Assembly: GCA_032717465.1 (NCBI GenBank)
Contig: CM064732.1
Coordinates: 21,546,942 to 21,610,941, forward strand
DNA: 64,000 nucleotides
Direction: 5' to 3'
From: Coenobita brevimanus
Lineage: Eukaryota; Arthropoda; Malacostraca; Decapoda; Coenobitidae
In this document: piece after piece, positions 19,741 to 32,271 of the stretch
Layout of the letters: every line of letters starts with the position of its first letter
Position numbering within the stretch: the stretch's first letter is position 1
Position numbers and translations under genes: made by a program
Notes under the pieces: model-generated
Database searches by the model: none
What the model was told of the DNA's origin: nothing
Seen by the model: only the letters and a program-made list of their open reading frames with translations

Positions 19741-20108
19741 CTATCTATCTATCTATTGCCAGACGCCATAATCCGGTAAGAGGTGGTCATTATACTTTGA
19801 GTTATTTGTTTTACGGGGAGGGGCACTAACCCTCCACCAACCCACTTGCTGACACGTAGGGAGCACGTATGATTTGGTTATATGGTTACCGCCCAGCGTT
19901 GTAAATGGTATCTTGGCTTACAGGAAACCATTTGGCTTGTTACTCAATGTAAAGCTATCTGTAAAGGAAAGAAAAGCAATAAGTGACAGGGAAGATGGGA
20001 GAAATAGGAAGGGAGGAGGGCAGGCACAGAAAAAGAATGATAAAGGCTAAGGAAAAAGTAGGCAGCACTACATCAAGTGAGTGGATGATGGTCGCCACCA
20101 CCTACCAC
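19741..20108 (-). mobile_element. 368-bp non-autonomous LINE A2 derivative (leader plus tail)
   Basis: On the minus strand the unit begins at 20108 with the A2 5' leader (GTGGTAGGTGG...), runs through the CCGGGGAGG-like leader end at about 19815, then jumps straight to the family's 3' end (ACGCCATAATCC...) and a (GATA)n tail at 19741-19756. All coding sequence is absent. Perfect 12-bp direct repeats TAGAATGTAATT flank it (19729-19740 and 20109-20120). The target duplication shows that the deleted form itself was reverse transcribed and inserted, as a SINE-like parasite of LINE A machinery, rather than arising by later deletion. Confidence 0.9.
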
Positions 20109-20274
20109 TAGAATGTAATTAATCATTAATAAACTACATAGGTCTGCACAATTAAAATTCAAAGTACATTTGACATTAAAATATATAATTTTTATAACCT
20201 ATAATCCATCAGAAAAGCTACTTTGGCTCTATTGGCGTCATCTGTTATTTCCCAGTGGAACAACCAATTTTTTC

Positions 20275-21495
20275 ACTATGGGGGGGGAATTTTCCCCTGG
20301 TTGGGATCCCCTGCTATACACTGTATCATTCTTTCTCCCTCTGGTGTTTCCAGCTCCTCATAAACTTTACTCCAAGCTTGAGCCTTTGCTTTTACCACTG
20401 CTTTCTGTAATTCTTTATTTACCTGCCTATAAATTTTTCTTTTCCTGCCGCCTTGATGTATTGCATTTCTTAGCATCCTTTTTAGCTTCTATCATTTCCT
20501 GCGCTTCCTCATTCCAGCACCATGTCTCCTTATCCCGGGGGGTCTCCTCCCAGTTGACATTACTCTAAACTTTCTCCACTCCCAGTATCACCAGGCTGTT
20601 TTTCTCCCATCACTCCTGCACCCCCTCCAGCGGTCTAACTTCACTCAACAATTTCTCCCTAAACTACCTACTCAAGTCCTCATCCTTCATCCCCCATCAC
20701 TTGATTCTGGGTGTTCCATAGTTTGGTTTCCTGTTCTTGTCATTCCTCATCTCACAGTCCACCACTAATGGTCTATGTTATATTGCCAAAATTTTTCTGT
20801 TTATGACCATGCAATTCTTAATCTCATTCAGATAAGATTTCTCACACATTATGAAGTCTATTAACTTTTTGCCTCCCACCTCCTGTACATAAAAAATTTG
20901 GTTTGTTTCTTCTAAAAAAAAAAAGTGCTACTAATCGCCAAATCAAATGCCAGTGCAATATCTACTATCTTCTTCTCCTCCTCATTCCTCTCTTCCACAC
21001 CCCAACCATCATGCACCCTACCAGTTCCCTTTCAGTTTCTACTCATGTGCCCATTCAGGCTTCCACCTAAGATTACTCGTACCCTTTCTCTCTCTGATGT
21101 CGCCCTACGCTCTACATCTGATCTCAAAAGACTTCCTTCCTGTCCTGTTAACAAACAGCCTGGGGAGCATACTTGCATGTGATGTTAGCCACTGCCCTAT
21201 TTAGGCCTAGCTTGACACTCATCATCCTATCACTTCTGTTCACGATCACTAGTTTATTATAAGTTCCTTATATAGCACTATTCTTATGCCATCCTCCATT
21301 TCTTACGTGAGCATCTTGCATCCTCCCTCTAGTTCTCTTGCCCTATTAACTTTCCATCTAGTCTGTTGTGCACACATTACTCCAACCTTCCTCCTATCCA
21401 TCAAATCCACGAACACACTTTTTTCCACTCATTTCCCCACATTCAAGATTCCCACTCTCACAAGGGCTAGATTCTTCAATCAAGGTTTCCCGTGA
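20275..21495 (-). pseudogene. LINE family E endonuclease/linker fragment (broken)
   Basis: The minus-strand frame 20476-20276 reads LRNAIHQGGRKRKIYRQVNKELQKAVVKAKAQAW and YEELETPEGERM, the linker between endonuclease and RT in the family that also supplied 6530-7310. Further upstream (20500-21495), decayed frames and tract order resemble the endonuclease region but are riddled with stops, so the right boundary is approximate. A G8 run at 20280-20287 marks the left edge. Confidence 0.6.
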
Positions 21496-21699
21496 CCTAA
21501 CAGCCCTTGCCCATTTCCCTCAGGGATCAGGCAAGATCCCTGCTTCTCCCTTATAGGGCACTCTCTACAACTTTCTGAGACTCTCTTGGTTTGATTCACC
21601 ATTTTCTTTTTGTTTTTGGTCAGTTTTTCGACCTGGTGAACACGCTGACGCCAAATTCCCCTATTTATCTTGGGTTGGGACCGGCACTGAGTTGGGTTG

Positions 21700-22345
21700 T
21701 CTTCCCCTCCTCCTTCCTACCCCCATGGCAGGAGCAAGCTCCGATAAAGATCTAACGTGCAAAATTTAATGTGCTTAGGTAAAGAACTACGTAGAGCACT
21801 ATCCCCTGGAGACTGTCCTCCTGTTTGTCTTGGGGTTGTGGTCACTGGGGGCCTCACTCTGTCTAATACATGGCCTGGTTAAACATCTACTAATATGTAG
21901 AATTTAATGTTCCTCGGTAAAGAAAAACAAAACTATGTGCCTAATGGTCTTCTTGGGACCCAATGAAACATTCTCTCCTGGGTAAAGGACGACCCACGGT
22001 GGTTCCACCCTTCCCAAAATGTGGCCAGGGATAACATTTAACATGCAAATTTCCATGTTTCTTTTGGTTTAAAATTTTGGCTGTGCATAGCACCTTTGGA
22101 TGAGACTGGCATCAGAGGCCGCCCCCACTATGGGGAGCGAACTCGGGGGGTCCACCATTCTTATTTCGTGATTCAGGTGAAGCTCTGCCACTGAGCAAAA
22201 GTCGTGTTCTTACGTACAAAACTGCTGGTGTCTAACCATTCTGAATTGGATCCCTAGGGGCCACCGTGGCGAACTCGAGAGTCCCACCCTGCCTGGAACC
22301 TGGCTCGGTTGGAGTTCGACCATTGTGCAAAATATATTTTGTTTT
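21700..22345. repeat. Degenerate tandem repeat, about 140-bp period, 4-5 units
   Basis: A recurring pattern can be followed by eye: GGCCTGG or GGCAGG, then AACATCTAANNTGCAAAATTTAATGT, then GGTAAAG, then a GGGACC...CCACGGTGGT..CCACCCTGCC block. Copies start near 21725, 21862, 22021 and 22290. Units are strongly diverged. No coding function. Confidence 0.55.
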
Positions 22346-23537
22346 CGCGACGCTCCTCATTCTTCAAGTTGTTACACTAACTCAGTGAGGCAGTGGGTGG
22401 GTGATTGAGTAAGTGAGTGATACAATAAGGAACAAGCATTATATTTGGCCCCCTCTGCAGAAGCAGCAAAGAGATGAGAGATTCAAGTGGATTATCTATT
22501 CATTCGTCCAATGTCTCATTCCAAAGAAGGAGCCGTGTGCACCATAATTCAAACATTTGCCCTCTCAACCAGATAACATAATTTGCAGTGTATTGTTGCC
22601 GCTACCAGACAATTTTACTCAGATAATGAGTGACTCAGAGTCTTGCGCTGGAGGGTTTAGTATAGCCCTCATTAATCCCGCATTTTTAAGCATAATTCCG
22701 AGTTTAATAATATAGCCTGGAGAGAAATTTTATGTTTCTTTGCCTATCGGTTATTGTCTCTGATATGACGTATCAAGAAGGAAAATGACATATGCCCCAA
22801 GTGCTGAATAGAAGCAGTAAAAAAGAAAACGAACTATTGTCCCCGACTGTACAGCTCTGGTCAGTAAGCCCTTTCCTCAACTTGGGTTCTAAAGCAATCA
22901 AGGAAGATTCCAGTCCACCAGCTCTGTTAGTCTGGCAAGAGCTCATTAGGTTCTGACTGCTTAAGACGATGTGAGGAGATTATATACTGCAGGCTTATAC
23001 TCAGGGACAAAAGTTCGCCAGTTATTTCACTTCTACTTTAAATATATCCGTAGATACAGCAGTTCTCTTTGATATAATATATCAATTACGAAAGTGACCG
23101 CGGTACCCTAATTATGAACTAGACAGTGAATCAGTACTAGTACGTGAACATTTATCTCTCAATTATGATCACAGTGAAAAGTTTCCTGACACCTTCCTAC
23201 CGGACAAATCGATAGTAATTGTTAGCTGAAATTTTTCATGTGACAGCAATATGAATCACTCTACGAAGAAGTATAAGAAGATAAAATATTCTTTGAGGTT
23301 CGAAGAGCAACGAGAAACTTGGAAGGCTTTTACAACCAGTTCTCAACCTAATAAAATATACTCAAACAGAAAAAGAATATTAGATTTGTCCCTACCTATA
23401 GACGACTAAGAGCGAAAGCATTAGCACTCTCGGGCTCGCGCGCTCACCTTCAACTGAATGAAGTCAACTGGTGTTATTCCAAACGTATCACTAGTTGACA
23501 GTTTCATGAGAGGGTTAATGTTGCATAGTAATAAATT

Positions 23538-23539
<2 letters not shown>
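22346..23539. other. No recognisable feature
   Basis: Apart from a short GTGAGTGAGT-like stretch near 22390-22425 I see no gene, TIR or array. This may be unique sequence. Confidence 0.45.
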
Positions 23540-24567
<1,028 letters not shown>

Positions 24568-24654
24568 CCCTTGGGGGTAGGGGTTTTTTCAAGAATACTC
24601 CCCCAGTATCCCTGCTTGTCGTAAAAGGCGACTAAAAGGGTTCGCGGAGGGTTA

Positions 24655-25775
24655 GTGCCCCTCCCCGGAAAACAACTAACTAAAAGGACAAACAATAAGC
24701 CTCGGACAAGGACTGACCAAAAGATGACGACCAAGGACCGGACAAAGGACATGGTAATTGGAACGTGGAATGTAAGGGGAGCGAAAGATGAGGTGAAAGA
24801 GAGAGAGAGATTGTCCACGTGCTTGAGGGTGCGAAAGTTGATGTATGCGGAATAACTGAAACGAAATGGGAAGGTGAGAGTGTGAGAGAATGGGAGTATG
24901 GATGGGGTATATGTGCAGGAGTAGGTGAGAATGAGAGGGCAAAAGAAGGAGTATGTTGTGAGTAAAAGATGGAAGACAAGCATAAGAGAGTATGGATCAG
25001 TTGGATCAAGGATTGTGTGGGTAAGATTGAAAGTTGAAATACAAATGTGGGCGATTGTGTGTGTGTGTATGCGCCAACGCAAGATTGTGCAAGCAGAGTG
25101 AGAGAAGAGTTCTGGACAAATGTGAGAGTGTGCATGGAAAAGTTTGGAAGGAATTAGAGAGTGTTTTTGATCAGTGATGTGAATGGTAAAGTAGGGAATG
25201 TAAAGGTGGATGAAATAGTTGGTGAGTGGGGTGTGCCTGCTGAGATAGATGAGAATGGCAGTGCGTTAGTGGACATTTGTGCTGGGAGGGGGTTGGTGAT
25301 AGCCAATACCCTCTTCAGGCACAAAATGATCCACAGGTCTACATGGCGAGTGATGAGAAGGGTGGGTGGTGAACTGAATGAAAGGAGGGCAATGATTGAT
25401 TATGTGTAAGTGGATGAAAGGATGCGAAAATGTGTAATGGATGCAAGAGCTTATAGAGGTTGGGGGAGTGGACTTTCTGACCACTACTTGGTGGTGGTCA
25501 GAATCAAGGTCCAATTAGGATGGAGAAATAGAAGAAGGGAAGGACGGGAAGAAAGAGTATTTGTAAGGAGAGTGGAAAGGTTACAACAAGATGAGAAAAA
25601 GGCAGAGTATAAGAGAGAAATGGAGGAACGATTGCGCAAATATGAATTGGAGCAGATAGGGGACGTGGAAGGTGTGTGCAGTATATTTACAGAAGAAATA
25701 TGTGCAGCATGTGATGTTGTGTGTTGGATGAAGAGAAGACGGAGTGGTGTGCAAGGAACAGCGTGGTAGAATGAA
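24655..25775 (+). pseudogene. LINE A1 endonuclease region (several lesions)
   Basis: Pieces in order: 24655-24855 with IGTWNVRGA, the APE endonuclease start, which shifts frame at about 24800 in the GA-rich VKERER stretch; 25161-25409 with LISDVNGKVGNVKV, SALVDICAGRGLVIANTLF and ERRAMIDYV, then a stop at 25407-25409; 25410-25769 with RAYRGWGSGLSDHYLVVVRIKVQ, where SDH is the catalytic histidine motif, ending in a stop at 25767-25769 where the other copies encode TAWWNEEV. The enzyme nicks target DNA for priming. With at least three lesions this copy cannot make it. Confidence 0.85.
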
Positions 25776-25977
25776 GAGGTGAGACAGGCTGTGGGACAAA
25801 AGAAGAAAGCATACAATGAATTGATGAGAAATAGGGGCGTGGAAGAAGTTGAGAGATGGAAGAGAGAGTTATATGTAGAAAGAAAAGAGAGGTGAAAAGT
25901 TTAGTAAGGAGAGTAAGAAGAGAGCGGATGAGGAATTTGGAAGGAACCTGAGTGTAAAGTGGAGGGACTGTAAGAAA

Positions 25978-27714
25978 ATGTTCTGGAAAGAGGTGAAAAG
26001 AGTAAGACAGGGTGGAAGTGAAGTTAGCAGGGGAGTGAAAGATAAAAATGGTAGGTTACTAGTGGAGAAGGGAGAAAAAGTGAGCAGATGGAGAGAACAC
26101 TTTAAGGAATTGTTGAACATAGAGGATGGAAGTAATGTGAGTATAAGCGGCTGGGGAATGGCTGGGAGGAGGAGGGAGGTGAGAAGACAGGAAGAAATCA
26201 GTAGGATAGTTGTGGAAGCAATGAAGAACGTTAAATTGGGGAAAGCCCCAGAAACTGATGGAGTGTGTAGTGAAATGCTGAAGTATGGGGGAGAGATAGA
26301 AGTAGAATGGATGTGGAAAATGTGCAGATTGGCCTGGGAGGAAGGTAGAGTCCCGGAGGATTGGATGTCAGGTATAATTATTCCCTTGTACAAAGGAAAA
26401 GGGGAAAAAGAAGTGTGTGGTAATCATAGGGGCATCTGTCTTCTTAGTATAATTGGAAAAGTGTATGGTAGGACACTTATTGATAGAGTTAGAGAAAGAA
26501 CAGAGGAATTAGTTTGAGAAGAACAGGGAGGCTTTAGGAAGGGTAGAGGTTGTGTAGATCAGATATTCATTCTTAGATCTTTAGTGGAAAAGTTTCTAGA
26601 GAAGGGAATGAAGTTGTATGCGGCTTTCGTGGATTTGGAGAAAGCATATGACAGGGTGGATAGACAAGGGTTGTGGAAAGCATTAAGAATATATGGAGTA
26701 GATGGGAAGTTGTTGAATGCTGTGAAGAGTATATATGATGGTGCTAAGGCTGCAGTGTGTGTGGATGGTGAACTGAGTGAATTTTTTTCCTTGAAGGTTG
26801 GGTTGAAACAGGGATGTGTCATGTCTCCATGGTTGTTCAATCTGTACATGGATGGGGTAATAAAAGAGGTACAAGGTAGAATAGTGGATGTTGGAGTGGC
26901 CATGGTGAGAGAGGGTAGTGTTTGGAAACTCCCTGTACTGTTGTTTGCAGATGATACTGTGTTGTTGAGTGAAGACGAAGGGGAGCTGCAAGGCTTGGTG
27001 GATGAGTCTGGGAGAGTGTGTAAGAAACGGAATCTAAAGGTAAATGTAGGGAAGAGTAAAGTGATGGTCGTTGAGAGAGGTGAAGTCAGTGAATGTACAG
27101 CGAGGTTGGATGGCGAAGAATTGGAAAATGTGAGTATGTTTAAGTACTTGGGTAGTGTGATGGGTAAGGATGGAGGTTTGGAGGGTGAAGTGCTTGAAAG
27201 GGTACAGCAGGTTGCTGGTTCTTTGAAAGCAGTGATAAGAAACAGGGAAGTGAGCATGGAAGTGAAAAAGTTACTACATGACAGTATTGTGATACCAACT
27301 CTAACGTATGGAAGTGAAGCTTGGACATTGCTGGAAGGACACAAGTCAAGAGTGAGAGCAGTGGAAATGAGTTATTTAAGAAGATCCTGTGGAGTCACAT
27401 GGAGAGACAAGCTGACATATGAGGATATAAAGGAGCGTTGTGGTGTGGATGTGGATGTGATAGGAAGCGTTATGAGGAATACACTGAGGTGGTTTGGCCA
27501 TGTGGGGAGGATGGAGGGTGAAAGACTGACGAAGAGAGTATATGTGAGTGAGGTGGAGGGGGGAAGAGGGAGGGGGAGGCCGAGGATGAGATGGAGGGAT
27601 GGGGTGGAGAGGTATATGAGAGATGGGGATGTGAGCTGGGAGCGGGGCAGTGAAACGGCGGGGGACAGGGCGACGTGGAGGCGATTTGTTTGTGGCCACC
27701 CCGAACGGGATTGA
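25978..27714 (+). pseudogene. LINE A1 reverse transcriptase with one in-frame stop
   Basis: Frame 25978-26517 (linker plus RT start: WREHFKELLNIEDGSN, APETDGVCSEMLK, LYKGKGEKEVCGNHRGICLL) is stopped by a TGA at 26515-26517, where the reverse copy reads Gly (LVGEEQGG). The same frame resumes and runs to 27714 with motif A AAFVDLEKAYDRVD, motif B GLKQGCVMSPWLFNLYMDG, catalytic FADD in LLFADDTVLLSED, and the C-terminal LTYGSEAWTLLEGHKSR, NTLRWFGHVGRM and RGRPRMRWRDGV. Apart from the nonsense codon the RT looks complete, so it decayed recently. Four residues (GRK and neighbours after RVQQ) are missing relative to the other copies. Confidence 0.88.
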
Positions 27715-27944
27715 AGCGTCTGGTAATAGATAGATAGATAGACTATTACTATTAATATATTATTTACTATAACGGAATTCATTAAATTGAAAATGGTTTT
27801 TATTTTCATTATCGTTGGGAGAATGTTCCACGAAATGCGCAAGTATGTCTACTGTAGATCATCTGATGGCCTGTTGACCATTCTTCATTCTGCACAGTCT
27901 CCTGTGGTGTACCTGCAGCTTGGAGAGCAGTCTGAGCAGCCAAC

Positions 27945-28075
27945 AGTGTGTTCAGACATCTCGAAATGACCCGATCTTGAATTTGGGTCTCTTTTGTTTT
28001 TGTTTTCTTCTTGGAAGGAGCTATTTTGCCGGTTCAGCTTTTGGTTCCTTCTTCCTCGCAAGAAAAAAAAAAAAA
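27945..28075 (+). mobile_element. LINE family B extreme 3' end
   Basis: From AACAGTGTGTTCAGACATCT to a poly(A) run at about 28061-28074 the sequence matches the last ORF codons and 3' UTR of LINE B (compare 60908-61035): GATCTTGAATTTGG, CTTGGAAGGA and GGTTCCTTCTTCC. A very short 5'-truncated insertion. Confidence 0.8.
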
Positions 28076-28142
28076 GTGAGAAGGCTGTTTTTATTGATTA
28101 TGGTAAATGGTATTAAAGAAGTGTCTGTAATGGGAAAGTAAT

Positions 28143-28298
28143 TTACGAATACCTATTCATTTGCCTTTGATTACTATTACAGCCAGGAACTTGTGATCTA
28201 TTACTATTACTCTTACTTTGAAAACCCTGTAATAGTCTGTTACTATTACTCTTACATATTACTATTACCCCATGTCTGGATCCTGACCGACCCGGTGA

Positions 28299-28300
<2 letters not shown>
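28143..28300 (-). mobile_element. Possible SINE 3' fragment with TAGTAATAG tail
   Basis: On the minus strand an AGACATGGGG block (about 28272-28281) is followed by a GTAATAGTAATA-rich tail, as after the same block in the SINE at 24206. The body match is short, and the tail motif is the complement of that in the other copy, so the link is tentative. Confidence 0.35.

Positions 28301-28301
<1 letters not shown>

Positions 28302-28343
<42 letters not shown>
28302..28343. repeat. (CA)n microsatellite
   Basis: Pure CA run of about 21 units. Confidence 0.97.
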
Positions 28344-28346
<3 letters not shown>

Positions 28347-29406
28347 TCCATACATCATGCATAAATATTAATCACACGACATTATGGGAGAATTTACGAG
28401 TTGTGTTGGGGTGAGCGAGGGCGAGCGTATAATTGACAAGAACTACAGTAATAAAAACCTTTCAGTTACGGTAATGATGTTAGTAATGGCCATAATTATG
28501 CTTTTTATTACGGTTTTATTAATATACAGTCATGATGAGATCACGCTGTCTCTACTGCCATTTCTTTTTTTTCTTTAACTTTGGTCTTTCTTTGTCCTAC
28601 TTCATCCTTCGTCTCCTTGATACTCTAGTACATTTCAGTTACTGTTGATTCTACTAGTGATACCAGTGCACACACTGCTACTGGTCTTCATCAACTACTG
28701 TATTAACATCATATTAAAACAACAAAAACAACAACACTGACGACGACCACGACGACAAAAACTATATTTACAGAAAACACACCAACAGCTGCAAATACAA
28801 GAACTGCTTCTCCCAACATTACTTCAGGAACAGTAATAGTGTTCAATATTTTGCATCACGTCTACTGAGAACAGGTGTATCAGGTCAATGTCAGAGTGTA
28901 GTATTTCTTGTAATATACTTCAGAGTCTCTCAACAAAGCGTAAATTAGAACGACTTCAATTCTCACGTTACCAATACATGGGATTCACAGATCACTATAT
29001 CATTCACTGATGCATGTTGAGGGGGTGCAAGACTAAAGACTTCACCATTTATCACAACCCTTTGATGAGCAAGTCATTATAGATGTCTTAAATGTTTTCG
29101 GTATCAAATGACGGAAGGCAACATCTGCGTCCAAATAAGTGACGTTTCTCGAGGTTTGATTTTACATGAAAATCATATATTTCCATGTACTTGTTCTACA
29201 AAGAAACGAACGTATCATAGAATAAACAGAACTGAGGACCCATTCCAGTCCAACTTGCTCCGTACTGTAACCACCTTCCATGCCGTAAACAGCAGAAGCT
29301 TAACCTGACACGATTGTTTTCGTGTCTGGTGGTTTTACACTTTTCTTTCTTTTTCTTTCCTTTTTTACTCAATCGTCTTAATATTCGGTTGTAAATTCAT
29401 TTTAAA

Positions 29407-29409
<3 letters not shown>
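28344..29409. other. No recognisable feature
   Basis: AT-rich sequence with a few CAA and GAC trinucleotide clusters (about 28715-28760). No gene or transposon structure found. Confidence 0.45.

Positions 29410-29476
<67 letters not shown>
29410..29476. repeat. (AT)n microsatellite
   Basis: Pure TA run of about 33 units. Confidence 0.97.
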
Positions 29477-29480
<4 letters not shown>

Positions 29481-29629
29481 GTGACAAGTGTTTCGAGATA
29501 CCAGGCTCACGTACAGTATGAGCATGATAGGTTTCAGGACAATCGGTCTAGAAATCGAGGTGTTAGGCCGATTTAAAATGAGCATTGGTAAGAAAACAGA
29601 ACACCAGTGCCAGCACCAAAAAGAAACAG

Positions 29630-29656
29630 AGAGAGAAAGAGAGAGAGAGAGAGAGA
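29630..29656. repeat. (GA)n microsatellite
   Basis: Short GA run with one AAAG interruption. Confidence 0.9.
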
Positions 29657-29800
29657 ATTTTCTTAGGAATACTGTTCAACAGCTCAAGCCTCTGACGGAT
29701 GAAAGAATTGGCCTCTTTACTCATAGTACCGCCAGAAAAGTTTGACCACTATTCAGAAGAGGGAATGAGTATCCACCATCAAAACCGCGTTGCGACATTG

Positions 29801-29814
29801 GAATAATAATAACA

Positions 29815-29851
<37 letters not shown>

Positions 29852-29864
29852 TAATAATAATAAC
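29801..29864. repeat. (TAA)n microsatellite
   Basis: AAT trinucleotide run with ACAG and ATG interruptions. It directly precedes the tandem tail-type repeat at 29867. Confidence 0.95.
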
Positions 29865-29866
29865 AG

Positions 29867-30250
29867 CAACTAGAGGCCTCTCCAAAGGAGGAATCGCACC
29901 AGCCGCAAGTTGACGCATATCCAGCGCGGCTCGAAATATGACCTTGACCTTGACCTTCTTTCACCAGTTTCGAACTTGTAAAGACATTTTCATACCTTCT
30001 ATACACCTGTAAAATTTTGTGATGATATACTGAGAGGTTGCAAAGTTATCCTGGTAACGGACACTCAGCCCTTGACATACTTTTACCAATTTCGAACTCG
30101 TGATTGAAGGTTTTCCCTACTACACACCTATAAAATTTTCGGACGATATCTTGAGTGGTTGCGATGTGATCGTGCTAACAGAGCTACAGACATACACACA
30201 CACACATTACAGGCAAATTGAAAACAATACCAGCTTCGCTGTCGCGGCTG
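29867..30250 (+). repeat. Interspersed repeat with two tandem units of about 120 bp
   Basis: After GAGGCCTCTCCAAAGGAGG (29872-29890, a small stem) come two diverged direct units (about 29945-30065 and 30068-30187). Each contains TTTCGAACT, CACCTRTAAAATTTT, GAGNGGTTGCRA and a GTAAC/CTAACRGA end. The array closes with a hairpin-like CCAGCTTCGCTGTCGCGGCTGG (30220-30241) and an AATAATAA tail. This looks like the 3' region of a retroposon built of repeated modules. A similar plan is seen at 50268-50578 and 51739-52300. Confidence 0.6.
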
Positions 30251-30429
30251 GCAATAGTAATAATAAAAATAGTAGTTACATTAAAAAGTCAGTTATATAA
30301 ATAATCTCCCTCAGTGTCAGTACATACCTTTGCTACCTCAGGTTCCTTACCCCATCTTGCAACCTCCAGTACGCCATTTAACTCATTTCCTGCGACAGAT
30401 TTCCTTTAAGTTCAAATAAAAGGGCTGAA

Positions 30430-30431
<2 letters not shown>

Positions 30432-30491
<60 letters not shown>
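30432..30491. repeat. (AT)n microsatellite
   Basis: Pure TA run of about 30 units. Confidence 0.97.
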
Positions 30492-30494
<3 letters not shown>

Positions 30495-31751
30495 CAACTG
30501 TTTCTTCTGCAACGAGTTTAAGTACACCAAACTAATTCTTGTGTGTGTTACACTTCACAGGAACAACAAGGAAGAAAAATGAAAATAAATGTGGAAAAAT
30601 TAACAATGATGGGAAAATTGAGAAAAATAATAATAGCGACAGTGAGGATGGAGACAAGAACTTCTTCTGAGGACGAAATTGCAGGGGTGGAAATGTACAA
30701 TGGAAAATGGGGAGAAAAAAAGAAGAGGAATGGCAGCAAAGGAAAATAGAGTGCAGGTTCATATTCCTTGTGACCACATTTGTACGACTCTATGAGTGGC
30801 CATATTACCAACAAACTTCCCATCAGTGCTCAGTCTTAAGATCTGTATTTGCAATAAGGAATGGGAGAGGAAATCGCAGATTCTTGCCGTGTTATCTGTT
30901 TCTGCCATAATATCTGATCTTAGTCGAGAGAGGAAATTATCGTAGATTATTGTTTTCTGCTTGAAGAGCAAGGAGGGGTGAGCATCATTTTTTCGATGTT
31001 TGGTTCCTCACAAAAAACAAAAAAAAAGTAGCCGTAAGTGTGACTGTACATTTTCTCCAAATAAACATTTCATCCATGGGTAAGCACTATCGATCAAAAA
31101 AATAAAATAAAATAAAATAACGACTGACAAAAACACAAAATACAAGACTGTTCATTCGGTAACTGTTTCCTTGTGAAATATACATACAATATCAGGAATA
31201 ATCTTCAGTTCTGACACTCCTGCTCTTGTGTCCAAGCATGGTTCATATGGAAACTATAGTTTGATTTTTTGTGTGTGTTATAACCTGAAGCAATTCACCC
31301 CTGGAACCCCCTTTTTATTTCATTTTTGCCTTTGCCAGAAAAGTTGCTTCAACCTAGAACAGATTTTTAACATCGGAGAGATTAAATACGAGTATATCCT
31401 TTATTAATCCTCCCACTGCATTAGTTTTCCGAAGTTGAATAACATCGTCTGCAGGCTAAAAGGACAATGAAAAACTATGTCTCAGAAATTAATTAATAAC
31501 ATAATACACTGGATAATTTACACGAACGTGGTTTAACCTCTTGACTACGGAAGGCGTCCAGTTATAAAATACCAAACGCAATAAAAATACATAAATGAAT
31601 ATGGTTCTAGGGGCTAAATGATAATTGATAATACTCGTACAGCCGGCCTAAGAAGTGACGGCAGAGTATCCAGATTTCTGTCAGCGATAATGCACACACT
31701 CTTCCCTATATCTTTAAAAGTAAAACCTATTATGTAAAACTGTTACAAAAA
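30492..31751. other. No gene seen; small AAAAT array
   Basis: No convincing coding frame. An (AAAAT)n array of about five units lies at about 31098-31120 and a purine-rich patch at 30560-30750. The Lys/Glu-rich frames there follow base composition. Confidence 0.45.
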
Positions 31752-31978
31752 TCATCATCATCATCATCATCCAATCCTACATTGCCCCATGAGGAGCGTA
31801 GGAGTCCGGGACTAGGCAGTTGGTCTCGACATTTAAGATGAGAGTGACCAGCCTCACTCATCCCTGAGTGGCATTACATGAGCAATCAACCCTAACCACC
31901 CCTTGGATATAAACCTTCACCGGCTCAATCCGACTGGAGCGCAATAATTACCCACTAAACCACCAGGTGCCAAAATTT
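31752..31978 (-). mobile_element. tRNA-derived SINE with (GAT)n tail
   Basis: On the minus strand from about 31975: GGCACCTGGTGGTTTAGTGGG (with an A-box-like TGGTTTAGTGGGTAA), then about 45 bp on GGTTTATATCC, which fits the Pol III B box GGTTCRANTCC at 9 of 11 positions. The body ends in GGATTGGATGATGATGATGA, a (GAT)n tail (31752-31775). Head, body and short tandem tail are the usual SINE plan. The tRNA of origin was not identified. Confidence 0.65.
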
Positions 31979-32271
31979 GGTTATATGGTTACCACCCAGC
32001 GTAGTAAATGGTTTCCTGGTGGACAGGAAACCATTTGGCCTGTCACTCAGTGTAGAGTCACCCACAGGCAGAAGGAAAAGGAAAGAATGAAGGAATGAAA
32101 GACAGAAGAGGGAGTGTAAAGTCACCCGTAGGCAGAGGGACGAGGAAAGAATGAAGGAAAGAAAGACAGAAGAGGATGGAAGGAAAGAAGGATGGAAGAG
32201 AGGAAAGGGCAGATACCTGAGAACAGCACTACATCGAGTGGGCGGATGGTGAGCACCCCCACCTACCACAA
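31979..32271 (-). mobile_element. LINE A2 5'-leader fragment abutting the SINE
   Basis: The minus strand from 32271 starts GTGGTAGGTGGGGGTGCTCACC and matches the 5' leader of the A2 derivative at 20108 downwards, to the point CCATATAACCAAAT (about 31979), where it joins the tRNA-like head directly. A 38-bp purine-rich segment (CCCRYAGGCAGARGGA..AGGAAAGAATGAAGGAA) is repeated within it (about 32060-32150). Either a chance junction or a chimeric retroposon. Confidence 0.6.

Larger units (their letters stand above)
24568..27741 (+). mobile_element. LINE family A1, full length, forward
   Basis: A 3.17-kb non-LTR element beginning CCCCTTGGGGGTAGGGG and ending in a GATAGATAGATAG tail (27726-27741). 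It is collinear with the reverse copy 37082-33938, including the 5' leader. Flanks AGTATTAC (24560-24567) and ACTATTAC (27742-27749) resemble an 8-bp target duplication with one mismatch. The insertion point is inside the SINE tail. It codes for an endonuclease and an RT, both interrupted by a few stops and shifts. Confidence 0.88.

Noticed and set aside
26559..27344. 261-codon minus-strand frame, and its counterpart at 34340-35134 (plus, 264 codons)
   Set aside because: Exact antisense shadows of the LINE A reverse transcriptase, present wherever that RT is present.
29867..30250. CRISPR-like array (direct units of about 120 bp)
   Set aside because: Units are long, diverged and only two, in eukaryotic-type DNA, with no spacer/repeat alternation.
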